DNA of 64,000 nt from Comamonas fluminis (GTDB lineage Bacteria > Pseudomonadota > Gammaproteobacteria > Burkholderiales > Burkholderiaceae_C): positions 735,501 to 799,500 of the forward strand of contig NZ_CP066783.1 of the NCBI RefSeq assembly GCF_019186805.1, written 5' to 3'. This document shows positions 47,154-56,701 of the stretch, one piece after another. Under the pieces are notes generated by a model that was not told where the DNA came from, ran no database searches, and worked only from the letters and a program-made list of their open reading frames with translations. Both the position numbers and the translations under genes were made by a program. Every line of letters starts with the position of its first letter. The first letter of the stretch is position 1.

Positions 47154-47789
47154 ATGAAACTGTCTCGTCGTATGCTGGGCATGACCGCTGGTGCCATGCT
47201 GGTTCTGAATCTGGGTCTGCCTGCGCAGGCTGCCGATGAAACGCCTGATCTGCTGGTCAAGCGCGTTTCTGCCGATGTGCTGGAAACCATCAAGAAAGAT
47301 GCGTCCCTGCGCAATGGCGACTCGACCAAGATCAACGCACTGGTCAATGACAAAGTCATGCCTTATGTGGACTTCCGCCGCATGACTTCGGCTGCCGTGG
47401 GCCCCGCATGGCGCCAGGCCACGCCCGACCAGCGTCAGCGTCTGCAGGATGAATTCAAGGCGCTGCTGATTCGTACCTACTCGGGTGCACTGTCCCAGGT
47501 GGGCGATCAGACCATTACCGTCAAGCCCCTGCGCATGGCCGCTGGTGACACCGACGTGCTGGTGCGCACCCAGGTCAATGGCCGTGGCGACCCTGTGCAG
47601 CTGGACTTCCGTCTGGAAAAGCAGGCCACAGGCTGGAAGATCTACAACCTGAACGTGCTGGGCGTGTGGCTGGTGGAAACCTACCGCAATCAGTTTGCGC
47701 AGGAAATCAATGCCAACGGCATCGACAGCCTGATCAAGACCCTGGCTTCGCGCAGCTCCATGCCCGCCAATGTGAGCAAGGCTCAGTAA
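47154..47789 (+). CDS. mlaC: Periplasmic phospholipid carrier MlaC
   Basis: A 211-aa periplasmic shuttle with signal peptide MKLSRRMLGMTAGAMLVLNLGLPAQA and the MlaC/Ttg2D fold (ALVNDKVMPYVDFRRMTSAAVGPAWRQATPDQRQRLQDEFKALLIRTY). It ferries lipids between MlaA and MlaD. ATG 47154 follows AGGAGA; an upstream frame start at 47100 lacks a ribosome-binding site. Confidence 0.95.
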   Translation: MKLSRRMLGMTAGAMLVLNLGLPAQAADETPDLLVKRVSADVLETIKKDASLRNGDSTKINALVNDKVMPYVDFRRMTSAAVGPAWRQATPDQRQRLQDEFKALLIRTYSGALSQVGDQTITVKPLRMAAGDTDVLVRTQVNGRGDPVQLDFRLEKQATGWKIYNLNVLGVWLVETYRNQFAQEINANGIDSLIKTLASRSSMPANVSKAQ

Positions 47790-47835
47790 CAGGCGGATGG
47801 GCGCCACCGGCGCCTGTTAGCCTGCACATGCAGAC

Positions 47836-48159
47836 ATGGCAAACAACTCTTCCCAAACGCTGCAGCTGCCTCGGGAGCTGACCTACCGCCAGGCGCGTGA
47901 ATGCCTGCTGAGCCTGCGCCCGCAGGTCACGGCATTTGCTGCGCCTCAGGTGCCTGTGGACGCCAGCGCGGTCAAGGTGTTCGACTCCTCGGCGCTGGCC
48001 GTGCTGCTGGCCTGCCGCCGTGCGGCGCTGGAAGCGGGCAAGCAACTGGTGGTCAGCGGGCTGCCCAAGGGCCTCAAGTCCATGGCCGTGCTCTATGGGG
48101 TTGATGGCCTGCTGCTGCCCCCGGCAGAGGCCGATGCCACAGCGGCGCAGCAGCGCTGA
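47836..48159 (+). CDS. mlaB: STAS-domain protein MlaB
   Basis: A 107-aa STAS-domain protein that binds MlaF and stabilises the transporter. The domain core is VPVDASAVKVFDSSALAVLLACRRAALEAGKQLVVSGLP. The Ser of DSSALAV is the STAS-type Ser. It is the last mla gene; the ABC exporter gene follows at 71 bases. Confidence 0.87.
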   Translation: MANNSSQTLQLPRELTYRQARECLLSLRPQVTAFAAPQVPVDASAVKVFDSSALAVLLACRRAALEAGKQLVVSGLPKGLKSMAVLYGVDGLLLPPAEADATAAQQR

Positions 48160-48230
48160 TTGGCAGCCTGTTACCCGGAAACCGCCCGGATTCCCCGCGG
48201 CGGCACAAACGGCGGCGAAGTCCTAGAATC

Positions 48231-49166
48231 ATGGGCTCCATGTCCGCAGTCTCATTCCAATCCGTCTCCAAGTCCTACCAAACCCCCAAGGGGGAATTCC
48301 AGGCGCTCAAATCGGTGAGCCTGGATATTGAGGAAGGCGAATTCTTCGGTCTGCTTGGCCCTAACGGCGCAGGCAAGACCACGCTCATCAGCATTCTGGC
48401 GGGCCTGTCCAGGGCGACCGGCGGGCGCGTGCTGGTGCAGGGCAGCGATGTGCAGGCGAATTACGCCGATGCACGCCGCAAGCTCGGCATCGTGCCGCAG
48501 GAGTTGGTGTTCGACCCCTTCTTCACCGTGCGCGAGGCGCTCAAGTTCCAGTCCGGCTATTTCGGCGTCAAGAACAATGACGACTGGATTGACGAGCTGC
48601 TGCACAGTCTGGGCCTGACCGACAAGGCGCACAACAATATGCGCCAGCTCTCGGGCGGCATGAAGCGACGCGTGCTGGTGGCGCAGGCGCTGGTGCACAA
48701 GCCGCCCATCATCGTGCTGGACGAGCCCACGGCCGGTGTGGACGTGGAGCTGCGCCAGATGCTGTGGCACTTCATTGCCAAGCTTAACAAGCAGGGCCAC
48801 ACGGTGCTGCTGACGACGCACTATCTGGAAGAGGCCGAGGCGCTGTGCAGCCGCGTGGCCATGCTCAAGCACGGCGAGATCATCAAGCTCTCGACCATGA
48901 GCGATCTGCTCAAGTCTGCCTCCAGCAATGTGCTGCAGTTCAAAACAGATAGCGCACTGCCCAAGCCCCTGGCTGACCGTGCCCGCATTACAGGCCGGAT
49001 TGTGCAGATTCCTGCCGCCAATGCTGCGGATGTGGAGCAACTGCTGGCCGCGCTGCGCGAGGGCGGCGTAACGCCCGAAGATGTGGAAATTCGCCGTGCG
49101 GATCTGGAAGACGTGTTTATCCACGTCATGAATCAAGAAGGCCAGCAGGCCGGAGGTGCGGCATGA
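48231..49166 (+). CDS. ABC-2 type exporter ATP-binding protein (YadG-like)
   Basis: A 311-aa ATPase with Walker A LLGPNGAGKTTLISILAG, Q-loop IVPQELVFDPFFTVREALKFQ, signature LSGGMKRRVLVAQALV, Walker B IIVLDEPTAGVDVE. The C-terminal part is typical of ABC-2 exporters. It overlaps the permease gene (ATGA). Substrate unknown; the position between mla and murA is conserved in betaproteobacteria from memory. Confidence 0.9.
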   Translation: MGSMSAVSFQSVSKSYQTPKGEFQALKSVSLDIEEGEFFGLLGPNGAGKTTLISILAGLSRATGGRVLVQGSDVQANYADARRKLGIVPQELVFDPFFTVREALKFQSGYFGVKNNDDWIDELLHSLGLTDKAHNNMRQLSGGMKRRVLVAQALVHKPPIIVLDEPTAGVDVELRQMLWHFIAKLNKQGHTVLLTTHYLEEAEALCSRVAMLKHGEIIKLSTMSDLLKSASSNVLQFKTDSALPKPLADRARITGRIVQIPAANAADVEQLLAALREGGVTPEDVEIRRADLEDVFIHVMNQEGQQAGGAA

Positions 49167-49918
49167 ACGGCTGGCAAACCCTGCTCAAGAAGGAAGTGCT
49201 GCGCTTCTGGAAGGTGAGCTTTCAGACCATCGCCGCGCCTGTGCTGACGGCAGTGCTGTATCTGCTGGTCTTTGGCCATGTGCTGGAAGGCCGCGTCAAG
49301 GTCTATGACACCATTCCCTACACCGCGTTTCTGATTCCCGGTCTGGTGATGATGAGCATGCTGCAAAACGCCTTTGCCAACAGCTCGTCCAGCCTGGTGC
49401 AAAGCAAGATCATGGGCAACATGATTTTTGTGCTGCTCACGCCGCTGTCGCACTGGGCCTGGTTCAGTGCCTATGTGGGGGCCGCCATTTTGCGTGGCCT
49501 GCTGGTGGGGCTGGGCGTTTTTATCGTCACGCTGTTCTTTGCCATTCCCGACTTTTCCGCGCCGCTGTGGATTCTGGTCTTTGGCTTTCTGGGCTGCGCG
49601 CTGATGGGCACGCTGGGCCTGATCGCTGGTCTGTGGGCTGAGAAGTTCGACCAGATGGCTGCGTTCCAGAACTTTTTGATCATGCCGCTGACGTTCTTGT
49701 CCGGCGTGTTCTATTCCGTGCATTCGCTGCCCAGTTTTTGGCAAACCGTCAGCCATATCAACCCGTTCTTCTACATGATTGACGGCTTTCGCTATGGCTT
49801 CTTTGGCCAAAGCGATGTCTCTCCGTGGCTGAGCTTTGCCATTGTGGGTGCAGCCTGGCTGGCTGTGAGCGCGCTGGCGGTGCACCTGCTGCGCATCGGC
49901 TACAAGATTCGTAACTGA
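49163..49918 (+). CDS. ABC-2 type exporter permease (YadH-like)
   Basis: A 251-aa membrane protein with six hydrophobic spans. The ABC2_membrane features are VLYLLVFGHVLEGRVKV, TAFLIPGLVMMSMLQNAFANSSSSL, and LTFLSGVFYSVHSLPSFWQTVSHINPFFYMIDGFRYGFFG. Forms the exporter with the preceding ATPase. No substrate is indicated. Confidence 0.9.
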   Translation: MNGWQTLLKKEVLRFWKVSFQTIAAPVLTAVLYLLVFGHVLEGRVKVYDTIPYTAFLIPGLVMMSMLQNAFANSSSSLVQSKIMGNMIFVLLTPLSHWAWFSAYVGAAILRGLLVGLGVFIVTLFFAIPDFSAPLWILVFGFLGCALMGTLGLIAGLWAEKFDQMAAFQNFLIMPLTFLSGVFYSVHSLPSFWQTVSHINPFFYMIDGFRYGFFGQSDVSPWLSFAIVGAAWLAVSALAVHLLRIGYKIRN

Positions 49919-49992
49919 TTTTTAGGATTCAGGCGCCACAGCTTGCGAGACAATGACCGGTTTCGTGCGCTGTGCGCCAAAAGGCTTTTTTC

Positions 49993-50235
49993 ATGACTGC
50001 AGACCAACTCAAAGACCTGATCGCCGCCGGCCTGCCCTGCGAACATATTGCGCTGGAGGGCGATGGCCGACATTGGTTTGCCACCATCGTCTCCGCCCAG
50101 TTTGAAGGCCAGCGTTTGCTGGGTCGTCAGCGTCTGGTCTATGGAACGCTGGGCAACCGCATGGCCACCGATGAGGTGCATGCGCTGTCCATGAAGACCT
50201 ATACGCCTGCTGAGTGGACGGCCGCTCAGGCCTGA
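49993..50235 (+). CDS. BolA family protein
   Basis: An 80-aa BolA-like protein: MTADQLKDLIAAGLPCEHIALEGDGRHWFATIVSAQFEGQRLLGRQRLVYGTLGNRM. This group (IbaG-like) lies in front of murA in many proteobacteria and partners monothiol glutaredoxins in Fe-S handling. ATG 49993 fits the family; an earlier in-frame start at 49972 adds MRQKAFF. Confidence 0.92.
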   Translation: MTADQLKDLIAAGLPCEHIALEGDGRHWFATIVSAQFEGQRLLGRQRLVYGTLGNRMATDEVHALSMKTYTPAEWTAAQA

Positions 50236-50262
50236 GCTTCGCAATAACAGCCAGAAACCCCC

Positions 50263-50310
50263 TGATTTGATAGCTCGCAGCGCTTTATAGATAAGCGATT
50301 GACGGTATTT
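50263..50310. repeat. Dispersed palindromic element, copy 4
   Basis: TTTGATAGCTCGCAGCGCTT and AAGCG (50293-50297) share the AGCT/GCGCTT architecture of the other copies. It fills the bolA-murA gap. Confidence 0.45.
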
Positions 50311-50340
50311 TTATCCCTTATTGATTCAAGGCCTGACGCC

Positions 50341-51612
50341 ATGGACAAACTCAAGATTCGCGGTGGTCGTTCGCTGCAAGGCGAAGTCATCATCTCCGGA
50401 GCCAAGAACGCCGCTCTGCCCGAAATGTGCGCCGCGCTGCTCACCAACGAGCCCGTGCATCTGCACAACGTGCCCCGTCTGCATGACGTGGCCACCATGC
50501 GCAAGCTGCTGGCCAATATGGGTGTGCAGACCGAAACCCACGGCGAGCGCGGCGGCATGAGCTTTGTCGCCCCCGACAGCCTGACGCCCGAAGCCCCTTA
50601 CGAGCTGGTCAAGACCATGCGCGCCTCCGTGCTTGCCCTGGGCCCGCTGCTGGCCCGCTTTGGCAAGGCCAAGGTGTCGCTGCCTGGCGGCTGCGCGATT
50701 GGCTCGCGCCCGGTGGACCAGCACATCAAGGGCCTGCAGGCCATGGGTGCCATCATCACCGTGGAAAACGGCTATATGCACGCCAGCCTGCCCGAGGGCT
50801 GGACCAAGCTCAAGGGTGCGCGCATCACCACCGATATGGTGACCGTGACCGGTACCGAGAACTTCCTGATGGCCGCCGCCCTGGCCGACGGTGAGACCGT
50901 GCTGGAAAACGCCGCCATGGAGCCCGAAATCCCTGATCTGGCCGAAATGCTGATCAAGATGGGTGCCAAGATCACCGGCCACGGCACCAGCCGCATCGTG
51001 ATTCAGGGCGTGGACAAGCTGCACGGCTGCACCCACGACGTGGTGGCCGACCGCATTGAAGCCGGCACCTTCCTGTGCGCCGTGGCGGCCACGGGTGGCG
51101 CAGCCCTGCTGCACCACGCCCGTGCCGAGCACCTGGGTGCCGTGATCGACAAGCTCAAAGACGCTGGCGTGACGGTGGAATCCGTGGCGCAGGGCCTGAA
51201 GGTGTCGTCCAACGGCAAGCTCAAGGCCCAGAGCTTCCGCACCACCGAATACCCGGGCTTTCCCACCGACATGCAGGCCCAGTTCATGGCCCTGAACCTG
51301 GTGGCCGAAGGCAATAGCGTGGTGACCGAGACGATTTTTGAAAACCGTTTTATGCACGTCAACGAGATGGTGCGCCTGGGCGCAGCCATCACCACCGATG
51401 GCCGCGTGGCACACATCGAAGGCGGCAAGCGCCTGTCGGGCGCCACCGTGATGGCCACCGACCTGCGTGCCTCCGCCAGCCTGGTGATCGCCGGCCTGGT
51501 GGCTGAAGGCGAGACCGTGGTGGACCGCATTTACCACCTGGACCGTGGCTACGACCGCATGGAAGACAAGCTGCGCGCCCTGGGTGCCGATATCGAGAGA
51601 ATTTCGCAATGA
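50341..51612 (+). CDS. murA: UDP-N-acetylglucosamine 1-carboxyvinyltransferase
   Basis: MurA starts peptidoglycan precursor synthesis by adding enolpyruvate to UDP-GlcNAc. The 423-aa protein opens [27 protein letters not shown] and carries the catalytic Cys in [19 protein letters not shown] (fosfomycin-target Cys), and [13 protein letters not shown] and [17 protein letters not shown] further on. Start ATG 50341; a start 14 codons upstream would be non-homologous. It overlaps hisG (ATGA). Confidence 0.97.
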   Translation: MDKLKIRGGRSLQGEVIISGAKNAALPEMCAALLTNEPVHLHNVPRLHDVATMRKLLANMGVQTETHGERGGMSFVAPDSLTPEAPYELVKTMRASVLALGPLLARFGKAKVSLPGGCAIGSRPVDQHIKGLQAMGAIITVENGYMHASLPEGWTKLKGARITTDMVTVTGTENFLMAAALADGETVLENAAMEPEIPDLAEMLIKMGAKITGHGTSRIVIQGVDKLHGCTHDVVADRIEAGTFLCAVAATGGAALLHHARAEHLGAVIDKLKDAGVTVESVAQGLKVSSNGKLKAQSFRTTEYPGFPTDMQAQFMALNLVAEGNSVVTETIFENRFMHVNEMVRLGAAITTDGRVAHIEGGKRLSGATVMATDLRASASLVIAGLVAEGETVVDRIYHLDRGYDRMEDKLRALGADIERISQ

Positions 51613-52274
51613 CCACCGTCACCACCCCTGTGACCATCGCCCTGTCCAAGGGCCGCATCTTTGAAGAAACCGTGCCCCTGCTGGCTGCTGCCGGCATTGA
51701 GGTGACGGAAGACGTGGAAAAGTCGCGCAAGCTGATTTTTGACACCAACCAGCCCAACGTACGCGTGGTGCTGGTGCGCGCCTCTGACGTGCCGGTGTAC
51801 GTGCAGTACGGCGGTGCCGACCTGGGCGTGTCGGGCCTGGATTCGCTGATCGAACATGGCGGCCAGGGCCTGTACCAGCCGCTGGATCTGCAGATTGCCA
51901 AGTGCCGCGTCAGCGTGGCCGTGCGCAATGGCTTTGACTATGCCCACGCCGTCAAGCAAGGCGCGCGCCTGCGCATTGCCACCAAGTACCCCGAAATTGC
52001 CCGCCACTTCTTTGCCAAGAAGGGCGTGCACGTGGACATGGTCAAGCTGTACGGCTCCATGGAGCTGGCACCGCTGACCGGCATGGCCGATGCCATCGTC
52101 GACCTGGTGTCCACCGGCAACACGCTCAAGGCCAATGATCTGGTCGAGGTCGAGCCCATCATGGACATCAGCTCGCGTCTGGTGGTCAATCAGGCCTCGC
52201 TCAAGCTCAAGCAAGCGCCGCTGCGCCACATCATCGATTCGTTTGCGGCCGCTGTGGCCGCAAAGAACAACTGA
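51609..52274 (+). CDS. hisG: ATP phosphoribosyltransferase, short form
   Basis: First step of histidine synthesis. The 221-aa protein is the short HisG type, lacking the C-terminal regulatory ACT-like domain: [21 protein letters not shown] at the start, [17 protein letters not shown], and the PRPP site [25 protein letters not shown] stretch ([14 protein letters not shown]). Short forms need the HisRS-like HisZ partner, which is not in this window. Overlaps murA. Confidence 0.95.
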   Translation: MTTVTTPVTIALSKGRIFEETVPLLAAAGIEVTEDVEKSRKLIFDTNQPNVRVVLVRASDVPVYVQYGGADLGVSGLDSLIEHGGQGLYQPLDLQIAKCRVSVAVRNGFDYAHAVKQGARLRIATKYPEIARHFFAKKGVHVDMVKLYGSMELAPLTGMADAIVDLVSTGNTLKANDLVEVEPIMDISSRLVVNQASLKLKQAPLRHIIDSFAAAVAAKNN

Positions 52275-52303
52275 GTTTCTTTTCTAGCCCACTGGTAAAT
52301 ACT

Positions 52304-53623
52304 ATGGAATTCGTAGCTGCTCCCGCCCGTCTATCAACCGCTGATGCCACTTTTGAGCATGATTTTGCTCAGCGTCTGCATTGGTCGGCGGACACGGATG
52401 CGGCCATCGAACAGCGCGTGGCCGACATCCTGGCCGATGTGCAAAAGCGTGGCGACGCCGCCGTGCTGGAGTACACGGCCCGCTTTGATGGCCTGCAAGC
52501 GGAATCCATGGCGGCGCTGGAGCTGACCCAGGCCGAGCTGAAAGCCGCCTTCGACAGCCTGCCCACGGCCGAGCGCGAAGCGTTGGAATCCGCCGCCCGT
52601 CGCGTACGCAGCTACCACGAGGCGCAAAAGAAGGCCAACGGCGAAAGCTGGAGCTACCGCGACGAAGACGGCACCTTGCTGGGCCAAAAGGTCACGCCGC
52701 TAGACCGCGTGGGCATCTATGTGCCCGGCGGCAAGGCGGCGTACCCCAGCAGTGTGCTGATGAACGCCATCCCCGCCCAGGTGGCCGGTGTGGGCGACAT
52801 CATCATGGTCGTTCCAACCCCGCAAGGCGCCAAGAACCCGCTGGTGCTGGCCGCCGCCTATGTGGCCGGTGTGCACCGCGCTTTCACTATTGGTGGCGCG
52901 CAAGCCGTGGCTGCGCTGGCCTACGGCACGGCCACCATCCCCAAGGTGGATAAGATCACCGGCCCCGGCAACGCCTACGTGGCCAGCGCCAAAAAGCGCG
53001 TGTTCGGCATGGTGGGCATCGACATGATTGCCGGCCCGTCTGAAATTCTGGTGCTGGCCGACGGTACCACGCCCCCTGAATGGGTGGCGATGGATTTGTT
53101 CAGTCAGGCTGAGCACGACGAACTGGCCCAGTCCATCTTGCTGTGCCCGGACGCTGCCTACATCGACGCGGTTCAGGCCGAGATCAACCGCCTGCTGCCC
53201 GAAATGCCCCGCAAGGCCATCATCGCCAAGAGCCTCTCTGACCGTGGCGCACTGATCCTGACCAAGGACATGGAAGAGGCCTGCGCCATCAGCAACCGCA
53301 TTGCGCCCGAGCACTTGGAAGTCTCCAGCCGCGATCCGCACAAGTGGGAACCCCTGCTCAAGCACGCCGGCGCTATCTTCCTGGGTGCCTATACGTCGGA
53401 GAGCCTGGGCGACTACTGCGCCGGCCCCAACCACGTGCTGCCCACCAGCGGCACGGCGCGCTTCAGCTCGCCGCTGGGCGTGTACGACTTCCAGAAGCGC
53501 AGCTCCATCATCGAAGTCAGCGAAGCCGGTGCGCAGATCCTGGGCAAGACGGCGGCCGTGTTGGCTTACGGCGAAGGCTTGCAGGGCCACGCCCGAGCAG
53601 CGGAGATGCGTTTGAAGTCTTGA
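52304..53623 (+). CDS. hisD: Histidinol dehydrogenase
   Basis: Last two steps of histidine synthesis, histidinol to histidine, with Zn and NAD. The 439-aa protein shows [69 protein letters not shown], and the C-terminal [26 protein letters not shown]. Length is normal. A terminator follows directly, so hisG-hisD ends a transcript here, unlike the usual run-on into hisC. Confidence 0.97.
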   Translation: MEFVAAPARLSTADATFEHDFAQRLHWSADTDAAIEQRVADILADVQKRGDAAVLEYTARFDGLQAESMAALELTQAELKAAFDSLPTAEREALESAARRVRSYHEAQKKANGESWSYRDEDGTLLGQKVTPLDRVGIYVPGGKAAYPSSVLMNAIPAQVAGVGDIIMVVPTPQGAKNPLVLAAAYVAGVHRAFTIGGAQAVAALAYGTATIPKVDKITGPGNAYVASAKKRVFGMVGIDMIAGPSEILVLADGTTPPEWVAMDLFSQAEHDELAQSILLCPDAAYIDAVQAEINRLLPEMPRKAIIAKSLSDRGALILTKDMEEACAISNRIAPEHLEVSSRDPHKWEPLLKHAGAIFLGAYTSESLGDYCAGPNHVLPTSGTARFSSPLGVYDFQKRSSIIEVSEAGAQILGKTAAVLAYGEGLQGHARAAEMRLKS

Positions 53624-53692
53624 TGCGCGAGGGGCAGTGCGGGCCGCAAGCCTGCTAGCCAACTTGCCAGCCAGCCATGGCTGAAGATGCTG

Positions 53693-53717
53693 ACCGGGGC
53701 AATGCCCCGGTTTTTTT
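53693..53717 (+). terminator. Terminator after hisD
   Basis: ACCGGGGC (53693-53700), short AAT loop and GCCCCGGT, followed by T7. Confidence 0.9.
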
Positions 53718-54026
53718 ATGCCTGCGCCTATCTGGCTGTTTGCGGGTTCTTGAAGCTTGGGCTCAGTTGCTGCTTGTTGCAGGCTTTAGCAGGCTCTTGT
53801 TGTTTTATGCCCGGCCCCTGTGTTGAGAGGGTTTATGGGGTAAACCCTTAATAAAAACTTAATCAAGTTTAAAATTTTTGGTTCCTTAGTGCATGGATTT
53901 TAAAAGGTAAACCATGGGTATATTTTTCGCCCGTGCATATGAATGACTGTGGGATGAATGGATTATCTATTCAAGTCATCTATATGACCTATGCACTTTT
54001 TTCATCAACCAACGAAATATATAACA
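53718..54026. other. AT-rich leader region before the PQQ dehydrogenase
   Basis: About 300 bases with no supported gene. Two inverted repeats are clear: GGGTTTA/TAAACCC at 53829-53847 and AAACTT/AAGTTT at 53855-53870. The word GGTAAACC occurs twice (53839-53846 and 53906-53913). These could be operator sites for the dehydrogenase gene. The region is far richer in AT than both flanks. Confidence 0.45.
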
Positions 54027-56477
54027 ATGACTGACGCTGAGCATCCTCAAAAGGGATCTGTTTCAATCAGAAATACCGTTCGGATCGTCTTCTCTCTGCT
54101 GGTTTTACTGGTTTCCCTGGGCTTGATCTATGGGGGCTTTCAACTGGCAGGATTAGGTGGATCTAAATATTATTTGATCGCTGGCCTGGCTTATCTGGTA
54201 TTGGCCGGGCTATTTGTGGCACGCAAGCGTATTGCGCTGCCATTTTCGGTTGTCATATTCGTGGCAACCTTGATCTGGGCTTTGTGTGACGTTGTCCATT
54301 TCAGCTATTGGGAATTGCTGCCCCGTCTGGTGGTGCCTGCCCTGATTCTGATGGTAGGTCTGTGGGTGGGCGCTGCAATGCCCGGCACTGCAGCGGCTCC
54401 GCGCCGTGCTGCCAATGGCTTTGGTGGCGCCATCTTCCTGGCACTGCTGGCCACGCTGGTGGCGGCTTTCTTTCCCCACGGCACCACGTTGAACCCCGTG
54501 GCCGCAGCCAAGGACATCAAGGATGCCGTGGCTTCGTCCAACGACGAAAAAGCACCTGAAAACTGGGAGTTCTATGGCCGCAGCGCCTCGGGCACCCGGT
54601 TTGCGCCTTACTCGGACATCACGCCTGAGAATGTGAAGGACCTGCAAGTCGCCTGGACTTATCACACCGGCCGCCGCACGACCGGCAGCGCTTTTGGTGT
54701 GGATGAGAACACGCCCCTGCAGATCGGCAATGTGCTCTACACCTGCACGCCTGAGAACGTGGTCGCCGCCGTGGATGGCGACTCGGGCAAGGAGCTGTGG
54801 AAGTTTGACCCCCATGCCAAGAGCGAAGAGCACGTGACTTGCCGTGGCGTGGGCTACCACGATATGGACAAGGACAACAGCCTGAGCGCTGTGACCAAGG
54901 CCGCTTACGCCACCGTGCAGCAATGCCGCCAGCGTATTCTGGTCTCGACCATCGACGCCCGCATGTTTGCTCTGGACGCCCATACCGGCGTGCCTTGCGA
55001 AGACTTTGGCGAGCATGGCTTTATTGACCTGAAAAAGGGCATGGGCCCCACCGAGGTCAGCAAGCGTTACCACCCCACCGCTGTGCCTGTGGTGATGAAC
55101 CACCTGGCTGTGGTGGGCGGCTGGGTGCGCGACATCGTGGCTGGCGAGCCTTCGGGCGCCGTGCGCGCCTTTGACGTGCTGACCGGCAAGATCGCCTGGG
55201 CCTGGGACATTGGCGCACCCGAAGGTGCCGACGTGTCTGCCCCCGACCACCAGTTCACGCTGGAAACGCCCAATGTCTGGACGGTGCCTACCTTTGACAA
55301 AGACCTGAACCTGGTCTACCTGCCCACCGGCAATGGCCCCCCTGACTACTGGGCCGGCGACCGCAGCAAGATCAAGGAAAAGTACGGCTCTGCCATCGTG
55401 GCCGTGGACGCCTCGACCGGTAAGGAAAAGTGGACGTTCCAGACCGTGCACCACGACGTGTGGGACTTTGACGTTCCCTCGCAGCCTGTGCTGTACAGCA
55501 TGAAGAACGACAAGGGTGAAAAGACCCCTGTGCTGATCCAGACCACCAAGACCGGCCACATCTTTGTGCTGGACCGCCGTGATGGCACGCCTTTCACCAA
55601 GGTGGAAGAGCGCCCTGTGGTGACGTCGCCCGCTGCCGAAGGCGAGCATCTGTCGCCCACACAGCCTTACTCGGTGGGCATGCCTACCATTGGTGTCGAG
55701 CCTCTGAGCGAAAGCGCCATGTGGGGTGTTTCCATGTTTGACCAGCTGTACTGCCGTATCAAGTTCAAGGACTCGGTGTACGTTGGCCCCTTCACACCTC
55801 CTACCGAAAAGCCTTACATCGAATGGCCTAGCCTGCTGGGCGGCATGAACTGGGGTGGTATCTCGATCGACGAGAACACCGGCATGATGTTCGTCAATGA
55901 CATGCGCATGCCGCTGCGCATGTCGCTGGTGACGCAGGAAAACGCCAAGAAGTTCAAGGTCACCACCGATGAAGTCCCTGGCTTCATGGGCACCATCCGT
56001 CCTCAAATCGCCGGTATCTACGGCGGCGTGAAGATCGACATCATGCAATCGCCCCTGGGTGTGCCTTGCAACACGCCTCCCTTTGGCAGCATGAGCGGTA
56101 TTGACCTGAATACCCAAAAGCTGGTCTGGCAAGTGCCTCTGGGCACCGTGCAGGACACCGGCCCCATGGGTACCAAGACCCATATGCAAATCCCTCTGGG
56201 CATGCCTACGCTGGGTGGTCCTACCTCCACCGCTTCGGGCCTGGTGTTCTTCGCTGGTACTCAGGATTACTACCTGCGCGCCATGGATTCGAAGACCGGC
56301 AAGGAAGTGTGGAAGGCCCGTATGCCTGTGGGCGCTGTGGCCGCTCCGCTGATCTACAAGTCGCCCAAGACGGGCAAGCAGTACGTGGTGATCTCGGCCG
56401 GCGGCGCAAGCCACTCGCCTGACCTGGGTGACTACGTGATTGCCTACGCGCTGCCTGATAGCGCAGACAAGAAGTAA
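54027..56477 (+). CDS. gcd: Membrane-bound PQQ-dependent dehydrogenase, glucose/quinate/shikimate family
   Basis: An 816-aa inner-membrane quinoprotein: five N-terminal spans (about residues 16-160) then a periplasmic eight-bladed propeller domain that passes electrons to ubiquinone. Family signatures are NWEFYGRSASGTRFAPYSDI, the HVTCRGVGYHD segment, TVHHDVWDFDVPSQP with the catalytic Asp, and TKTGHIFVLDRRDGTPF with the PQQ-stacking Lys. I chose ATG 54027; another in-frame ATG at 53991 is possible, neither with a good ribosome-binding site. I cannot tell glucose from quinate or shikimate as substrate. It lies between hisD and hisC, an unusual place. Confidence 0.85.
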   Translation: MTDAEHPQKGSVSIRNTVRIVFSLLVLLVSLGLIYGGFQLAGLGGSKYYLIAGLAYLVLAGLFVARKRIALPFSVVIFVATLIWALCDVVHFSYWELLPRLVVPALILMVGLWVGAAMPGTAAAPRRAANGFGGAIFLALLATLVAAFFPHGTTLNPVAAAKDIKDAVASSNDEKAPENWEFYGRSASGTRFAPYSDITPENVKDLQVAWTYHTGRRTTGSAFGVDENTPLQIGNVLYTCTPENVVAAVDGDSGKELWKFDPHAKSEEHVTCRGVGYHDMDKDNSLSAVTKAAYATVQQCRQRILVSTIDARMFALDAHTGVPCEDFGEHGFIDLKKGMGPTEVSKRYHPTAVPVVMNHLAVVGGWVRDIVAGEPSGAVRAFDVLTGKIAWAWDIGAPEGADVSAPDHQFTLETPNVWTVPTFDKDLNLVYLPTGNGPPDYWAGDRSKIKEKYGSAIVAVDASTGKEKWTFQTVHHDVWDFDVPSQPVLYSMKNDKGEKTPVLIQTTKTGHIFVLDRRDGTPFTKVEERPVVTSPAAEGEHLSPTQPYSVGMPTIGVEPLSESAMWGVSMFDQLYCRIKFKDSVYVGPFTPPTEKPYIEWPSLLGGMNWGGISIDENTGMMFVNDMRMPLRMSLVTQENAKKFKVTTDEVPGFMGTIRPQIAGIYGGVKIDIMQSPLGVPCNTPPFGSMSGIDLNTQKLVWQVPLGTVQDTGPMGTKTHMQIPLGMPTLGGPTSTASGLVFFAGTQDYYLRAMDSKTGKEVWKARMPVGAVAAPLIYKSPKTGKQYVVISAGGASHSPDLGDYVIAYALPDSADKK

Positions 56478-56540
56478 TTCATCCACAGATGAAAGGTGCT
56501 GGGCTGGCGTGTAAACGCTGGCTCTGGCCCGCATCACCCC

Positions 56541-56571
56541 AAGCCGCACATTCTCTGCGCGGCTTTTTTTT
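56541..56571 (+). terminator. Terminator after the PQQ dehydrogenase
   Basis: AAGCCGC (56541-56547) pairs with GCGGCTT (56559-56565), followed by T-run to about 56571. Confidence 0.85.
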
Positions 56572-56701
56572 ATGGGCGCAGAGACTGCGAATTTCAGCTG
56601 CAGTTTGCGCTTGTATGAATTGCTCTCAAGATGTTTTAGTGCTCGTGCTTTGGGGCAAATTTCGCCACACTGGCGGCCACCAACAATAGAAGGAGCGGTC
56701 T

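Noticed and set aside
50326..51609. Minus-strand open frame opposite murA
   Set aside because: Antisense shadow; murA catalytic and substrate motifs are intact on the plus strand.
54210..56549. Minus-strand open frame of 779 codons opposite the PQQ dehydrogenase
   Set aside because: Antisense shadow without recognisable domains; codon bias explains it.
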